Of a stretch of DNA of 64,000 nucleotides, positions 58,201 to 64,000 are shown piece after piece. The stretch covers positions 17,641,850 to 17,705,849 of the forward strand of contig CM077832.1 of NCBI GenBank assembly GCA_039720395.1, in the 5' to 3' direction. Made by a program: the position numbers and the translations under genes. The DNA is from Liquidambar formosana. Its lineage: Eukaryota > Streptophyta > Magnoliopsida > Saxifragales > Altingiaceae. The notes under the pieces were generated by a model. The model made no database searches. It was not told the DNA's origin and worked only from the letters and a program-made list of their open reading frames with translations. Within the stretch, counting starts at the first letter, position 1. The number at the start of each line of letters is the position of its first letter.

Positions 58201-59694
58201 TTAAGGGTTTGGTTTAGAGGTTTTTAGGGATTAGAGGGTTTGTGCCTTTTGATTCCCAATCAAATGGTCCTAGACCACTCTAGGAACATTGAATTAAAGA
58301 TCCAACAGCCGGATTAATCATTGGATCAAAGATTGTGAGCAATCGAACCACCTAAGGTTGTATTAGGGGTTCGATTTAGGAGTTTGGGGGATCATAGGGT
58401 CTGTGCCTTCTGATTCCCAATCAAATGGTCCTAGATAACTCTAAGAACATTGAATTGAAGATCCAACGGTCAGATTGACCATTGGATTAGAGATTATGAG
58501 AAATCGAACCATCCAAGGTTGTATTAGGGGTTCGATTTAGGGGTTTTGGGGATCAGAGGGTCTGTGCCTTCTGATTCCCAATCAAATGGTCCTAGACCGC
58601 TCTAGGAACATTGAATCGAAGATCCAACGGTCTGATTGACCATTGGATTAGAGATTATGAGAAATGGAACCACCCAAGGTTGTATTAGGTGTTCGATTTA
58701 GGGGTTTTGTGGATCAAAGGGTTTGTGCTTTCTGATGCCCAATCAAATGGTCCTAAACCGCTTTAAGAACATTGAATTGAAGATCCAATGGTCGGATTGA
58801 CCATTGGATCAGAGATTGTAAGAAATAGAACCACCCAAGGTTGTATTAGGGGTTCGATTTAGGGGTTTTGGGGATTAGAGGGTTTGTGCCTTTTGATTCC
58901 CAATCAAATGGCCCTACATTTATCTCGAGGGATTGAATTGAAGATCCAACGATTGGATTGACCATTGGATTAGAGATTGTGAGAAATCGAACCACCCAAG
59001 GTTGTATTAAGGGTTCGATTAAGGGGTTTTGGGGATCAGAGGGTCTATGCCTTTTGATTCCCAATCAGATGGTCCTAGACAGCTCTAGGAACATTGAATT
59101 GAAGATTCAACGGCCGGATTAACTATTGGATCAAAAATTGTGAGAAATCAAACCACCCAAGGTTGTATTAGGGGTTCAATTTAGGGGTTTTGGGGATCAG
59201 AGGGTTTGTGCCTTCTGATTCCCAATAAAATGGTCCTAGACCACTCTAGGAACATTGAATTGAAAATCCAACAATCAGATCGACCATTGGATCTGAGATT
59301 ATGAGAAATCGGACCACCCAAGGTTGTATTAGGGGTTCGATATAGGGGTTTTGGGAATCAGAGGGTCTGTGCCTTCTGATTCCCAATCAAATGGTCCTAG
59401 ACCACTCTAGAAATATTGAATTGAAGATCCAACGGTTAGATTAACCATTGGATTAGAGATTGTAAGAAATCGAACCACCCAAGGTTGTGTTAAGGGTTCA
59501 ATTTGGGGGTTTTGGGCATTGTGCCCGTTCCTTGCTCTAGGGCCTCGAAGATTAAAATGGGAGAATGCTTTGCCCTAGTGGTGGGTAGGACAAGGTGAGA
59601 AAAATTAGGTACCGAGTGTGTCCAACCTAATTATACTATTGATAGGTTGATTGATTTTGTCCAGAGGTGGGCCGACAAAATTTGGGTGTCTACA
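55278..59694 (-). mobile_element. Solo LTR of family B, 4.4 kb, nested in family C LTR
   Basis: Ends TGTCTACA at 59694 (minus-strand start TGTAGACACCCAAATTTTGT). The other end is near 55278-55281 (ttttgctaccc). CTTAC occurs at 55273-55277 and 59695-59699 as target duplication. No internal region, so it is a solo LTR. It shares a 161-bp tandem array (58080-59500) with copy 1-4857. No coding sequence is supported; the frame at 58846-59064 lies inside the repeat. Confidence 0.8.
58080..59500. repeat. 161-bp tandem repeat array (8-9 copies)
   Basis: gattcccaat recurs at 58251, 58412, 58573, 58733, 58894, 59055, 59217 and 59377. The units resemble those at 3570-4670. Confidence 0.88.
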
Positions 59695-59773
59695 CTTACT
59701 CTTTTATAAACTAAAGACTCACCTTTTGGCTTCAAATTGACATATGTCAAGGAGTAAAATTTTGGTGTAAACA

Positions 59774-60260
59774 CTTGCCCCCTCATTATCTATTTTTTGA
59801 AAAAGTTTGAAAAGATTGATGATGAAAACCCCACCCCTGGTGTCATATAGCTTGAAAACATTAATTAAAGTCATTCTCTAATACTCTGATAATTTCTTCA
59901 ATCTTAAGGACCGAAGTAGCATTTTTTGGTTTCTATTAGGCCTTTGTGATTCCCTTTTTAAACAGAATTATTCGATCAACATGATTGTTTTGGCCATTTT
60001 CAGTGGCCAGTAATATTCCGCCTTCTTAACTAACCATCTCATTTTTATCATATCCTGATGGCCTCCAGAAGTCCATTCAAAATGCAAGATTAAATGGGAT
60101 AAATGTTTGAATTTCAAATTAAATTCATGTTCAAAAGTTCCTTCAACCATATTGAAATTTTTTTCTTGATCTAAAGAAACCGGAAGACGTTTTAGTCGAA
60201 TACACTCAAAAGTGAGAAGTAAGAATGAGTATTGCTCCCCAAATATTACATCATTCTATC

Positions 60261-60300
<40 letters not shown>

Positions 60301-61337
60301 TATATATGTATACATATATATATATATATATGTATGTATATATATATATATATATATGTATGTATATCTATTTAATCATTTTTCTCATCATTTTGATAAA
60401 ATATTGAAGGTTTAAAACCCATGCCATTTCCCTGGCCGATGATATCATGTAAAGCCGATGGCAATAAATATGTTCAAGTCATTATAAAATTCGAACGGTC
60501 TTTGTAAAACAATTTGTAACTTGATTAGAGTCCTAACTCTCTAGGGTTGCCTTTCAGGCCTTGGTGAAACTAGCTCCTGAGTGAATTGATTACTTAGCCT
60601 TGGATTTTCCTCAAACAAAGAGTTCATTATCCTTTTTATAGGCCATCCATTTGCTTCCCAGATAGAGATATAATTTCTAATGATACCTGACCTTAATAAG
60701 GCCTAAGATTAGGCTCAAACAAAGGGTTTACAAGTCCTTTAATTTCTTTTTTTCAAGGGTCTGAATAACAACATCACTATGAAAATTGCTTTGTCTTGAA
60801 ACTTTTTGGCTGTTTGAATTACCATTCATCTTGCCCCTCTCCCTCGGGAAGTCTTAGACATAGATCGATCAAATTAACTAATCCTAAGAGGTTGAGGCAC
60901 ATAAACTCTCTCTTCTTCTGAACGAGGAAAAGATACAACAAGAGATTATGTAGAAACCTCACTCTAAGGTTGTTCACTCATCACATCAATTTTTTTTTTT
61001 TTACCAGAGTTAATTTAACTCTCGATTTGCTTTCCAGTATCCACTGGTGGCATTCTATTAATAAGCAACTGAATGACATTGGTTAAAGAAACTATAGCCA
61101 ATTTAATCTTAGCCATTAAAATTTCATTTTTCTTACTAGATTCTTTAAAAATCTTAGTTTGCTTAAATATCTTACTAAGTATAATCTTAGTTAAATCTGA
61201 GTTCCTCCTACTTAAAACCATAAGGCCATGCATGGCCTCAGACATTTCTCTGATGGCATTACCCATCTCTTTAGCCATTTGAATATTTCTCCTTGACATT
61301 GACATTTCATCTGGTCCCACTGGGCATGCCAAAATGG
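59774..61337 (-). mobile_element. Family C internal region 1 (decayed)
   Basis: Between a polypurine tract (59787-59774 minus) and the primer site TGGCATGCCCAGTGGGAC (61331-61314 minus). Its one longer frame (61015-61310, starting MSMSRRNIQMAKEMGNAI after the primer site) is homologous to 63558-63917. The rest, homologous to 63169-63456, is broken by stops. No RT or integrase. I do not recognise the protein; the position suggests a gag-like product of a non-autonomous element. A TA microsatellite fills 60258-60368. Confidence 0.65.
60258..60368. repeat. TA/TATG microsatellite
   Basis: Uninterrupted TA blocks with tatg and tatc interruptions; absent from the homologous internal region 2. Confidence 0.9.
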
Positions 61338-62527
61338 TGTTCACACTAAAAATTGTGTTTTCCACGATTTGTGGATTTGTGTGGGTGTACTAAGGCCAAG
61401 TTTAGCCCGAAGTTGTGCGCACATGACCCTCAACACCTTCCAGGCCAAGAGATTATAGTCGTGAACTACAACCGCTTAGTTGGTCACTTTTCTAAATGTC
61501 AGGCGATTGTTTAAGGGATAGGGGGTTACTCCCTTAACGTTCTAGTATGAATGTCTAAAGAGAAACAAATTTAAAGAACTTGTTAACACAAGAGAAATAT
61601 GGAAATGGAAATGCATTAGTAAATTGGAAAGCATCCATGCTTACAAGCATAAACACGAATTGAAAGTCAAGTCCACGAGCGATTACATGCAAAGAGTAAA
61701 GAATCACGAACAAATTAGGAAAGCAAATTATAGTAAAGGATTGGAAAGGAATATAGATAAACTAAGTTACATTACTCCTAAGAAGAGAATTATGTGAAGG
61801 ACGGTGGTTGTGGAACCTTTTCATTGACTTCAATTCTGCAATTTATAGATAGCAATCCACTCCTATAACTATTGAAGTTACTAGCGGTTTCCTCTAGCCT
61901 GAACTAATAATTGCTTGATAGTTATGTCTTATGTGTCAGCACATATGAAAATTCTCCTTACCTTCTATGAATTAGTGGGAAGTTACCTTTAGTACTTGAA
62001 CTTTTGCCACCTGCCCTTTCAATTATGCATTTCAAAGAAAACAATTCAATTCTCTAACCGTTGGAAGTTACCAGTAGTTATCTTCAGGCACGAACTTCTG
62101 CCATTTCCCTATAACTGCCTTGACAGTTTTCTTTGACCTGGAAAATCTTGCCACTTGTCCACTTTAACTCCTATAAACGAAAGACATTAGCCCACTAACT
62201 TCCTATGTTTTCTTATCTTCACATCATGCATAAATACCAATTTGTCTTGCCAAAAGACATGTGTCCCCCTTGTTGGTCCAAAATCCAACCAACCTAAGTA
62301 AATGATTGCCACGTGCTTACTTGTATCTGACCAGACTTATCATTGGCCAGAGGACATCATCTCCCTAACCACCTACCCTTGGCTTTGATTTCATCGACTT
62401 GAGGATTTTCGGCCTAAAACAACAAATTCTCTGGTCTTTCTTAATCATTTTCTTACTCTTTTATAAACTAAAGACTCACCTTTTGGCCATAAAATGACAC
62501 GTATTGGGTAAAATTTTGGTGTAAACA
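61338..62527 (-). mobile_element. Family C LTR shared by two internal regions
   Basis: On the minus strand TGTTTACACC...GTGTGAACA, 1,190 bp. On one side lies a primer site and internal region 1, on the other a polypurine-like tract (GATGAGGAAGCAAG) and internal region 2. Confidence 0.75.
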
Positions 62528-64000
62528 CTTGCTTCCTCATCTTCTATGTTTTGAAAAGGTTTGAAAAGATAGATGATGAAAACCCCCTAGTTCCATGTTG
62601 CTTGAAAACAATAAATTAGACTTATTTTCTTCAGCCTACAAAACAAATATATTATGATTAACCCTTCAGTCTTTAAGACCGAAGATACATTATGTCCATT
62701 TCCTTTGGCCTGAGATTGTATCTCTAATATTTTGATAATTTCTTCAGTATTTTAGACCGAAGTAGCATTTTTTGTCTCCTCTCAAGCCTTTGTGATTCCC
62801 TTTTTAACAAATTTATTCAATTAACATGACTGTTTTGGCCATTTTCATTGGCTAGTAATATTCCACCTTCTTAATCAACCATCTCATTTTTATCATATCT
62901 TGATGGCCTCCAGAAGTCCATTTAGAATTCAATATTGTGTGAGATAAATGGTTGAACTCCAAATTAAATTCTTGCTCAAAAGTTCCTTTAACCATATTAA
63001 AAATTTTTCCCAGTATAAAGAAACCGGAGGATGTTTTAGTCGAATACACTCAAAGATGAGAAGTAAAAATGAGTACTGCTCCCCAAATGTTACCTCATTA
63101 AACATATTTTTCTCATTTTTCACATCATGTCGATAAAATATTGAAAGTTTTAAACTCATGCCATTTCCCTAGCCGATGACATTATGTAAGGTTGGTGGCA
63201 ATAAATCAAGGTCATTATTAAATTCCAACAGCCTTTGTAGAACAATTTGTAACCCAATTAGAATCCCAACTCCCTGGGGTTGTCTTTTAGGCTTTGGAAA
63301 AACTAGCTCCTGAATGAATTGATCACTCAGCTTTGAATTTTCCTTGAACAAAGGGTTCATTATCCTTTTTATAGGCCATCCTTTTTGCTTCCTAGATAGA
63401 GACATAGTTTCTAAGGATATCTGGCCTTTATAAGGCCTAGGATTAGGCTCAAACAAAGGATTTACAATTCTTTCAACTTCTTCTTTTTCAAAGGTCGAAA
63501 TAACATCATTATAAAAATTGCTTTAACCTAAAACTTCTTCGCTGTTTGAATTACCATTCATTTTAGCCCTTCTTCCCTGGAAGTCTCAGACACAAGTCGG
63601 TTAAATTGACCAATTTTAAGAGGTGGAGGTACATAAACTCTATCTTCCTTTGTTCGAGGGAAATATATTCCAGTAGAATGATTAAAAACCTCAGTTTGAG
63701 GTTGTTCACTCACACCATCTATTTTTTCTTGACTTGAGTTTATGAGATTCTCATTCTGTTTTCCTTTGTCCACTGGTGGAGTTCTATTAATAAGCATTTG
63801 AATAGCATTGGTTAAAGAAACCACAACCAATTCAATTTTGGTCATTGAAATTTTGGTTTTCTTACTAGACTCAGTAATTGAATCCGAATTCCTCTTACTT
63901 GAAAGTTGAAACCACAAGGCCTTGCTCGGTCTCAGACATATCTTTAATGGTATTGCATGTCCATCTTTTCAATCATTGAAAATTCCCTAATAGGAACTTC
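62528..64000 (-). mobile_element. Family C internal region 2 (runs out of window)
   Basis: Homologous to 59774-61200. The minus frames 63558-63917 (VDKGKQNENL, EDRVYVPPPLKIGQFNRL) and 63169-63456 (YKGQISLETMSLSRKQKGWP) appear to be parts of one decayed protein, better kept here than in region 1. No polymerase domain. Function unknown. Confidence 0.6.

Larger units (their letters stand above)
54520..59773 (-). mobile_element. Family C LTR (3' LTR of element 1), split by family B LTR
   Basis: 54520-55277 and 59695-59773 align with 61720-62527. The minus-strand start is at 59773 (TGTTTACACCAAAATTTTAC), preceded by the polypurine tract AATGAGGGGGCAAG. About 380 bp of its far end are missing and replaced by the inverted fragment at 54115-54519. 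Confidence 0.75.

Noticed and set aside
60212..60415. Tyr/Ile repeat frames
   Set aside because: TA microsatellite translation.

Overview
The window is nuclear DNA of a flowering plant, almost certainly a eudicot. It carries plant-lineage LTR retrotransposons, several MITE families, LINE tails and the remains of a TIR-NBS-LRR resistance gene, a class essentially confined to dicots. It is AT-rich and contains no bacterial-type operons.

Layout. 1-4857 is a large LTR (family B) with an internal 162-bp tandem repeat. It has inserted into an old LTR fragment of a second family (family A, 4858-7357). A second family A fragment (about 7370-12580) is split by a 3.1-kb defective Tekay/Del-like element (8983-12040). 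A MITE fragment (about 12583-12703) then carries the main object of the window: a complete 20.8-kb Ty3/gypsy element of the Tat (Ogre/Retand-like) lineage at 12709-33491. It lies on the minus strand, has 3.29-kb LTRs that are almost identical, and is flanked by a GATAT target duplication. Its gag-protease, RT, two RNase H domains and integrase are recognisable but carry two in-frame stops and one frameshift. A 180-nt canonical intron separates protease from RT.

Between integrase and the 3' LTR the element carries two genes on the opposite strand. One is a 7-exon gene for a plant-mobile-domain (PMD) protein, open over 580 codons with every intron in phase 0. The other is a second PMD-like (DUF7745-type) gene with one internal stop. 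Both antisense genes and the element's own LTR promoter have the same GC-rich, near-perfect palindrome (about 80 nt) upstream. Diverged copies sit at a constant distance from the TATA box in the older family A LTRs, and a shorter unrelated palindrome holds the same place in family B.

33497-41745 holds host intergenic DNA with a 2.5-kb tandem duplication containing three MITE types and a LINE tail. 44869-48920 is a TIR-NBS-LRR pseudogene (C-JID included), broken by a stop codon, small indels and a 281-bp duplication inside the LRR exon. 49670-53700 has a LINE RNase H remnant, a Tourist-like MITE and a copia-type solo LTR. 54115-64000 is an LTR family (family C) arranged as LTR-internal-LTR-internal, preceded by an inverted LTR piece and interrupted by a 4.4-kb family B solo LTR (55278-59694, target duplication CTTAC).

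All exon models and family names come from reading the sequence by eye; no database search was run.
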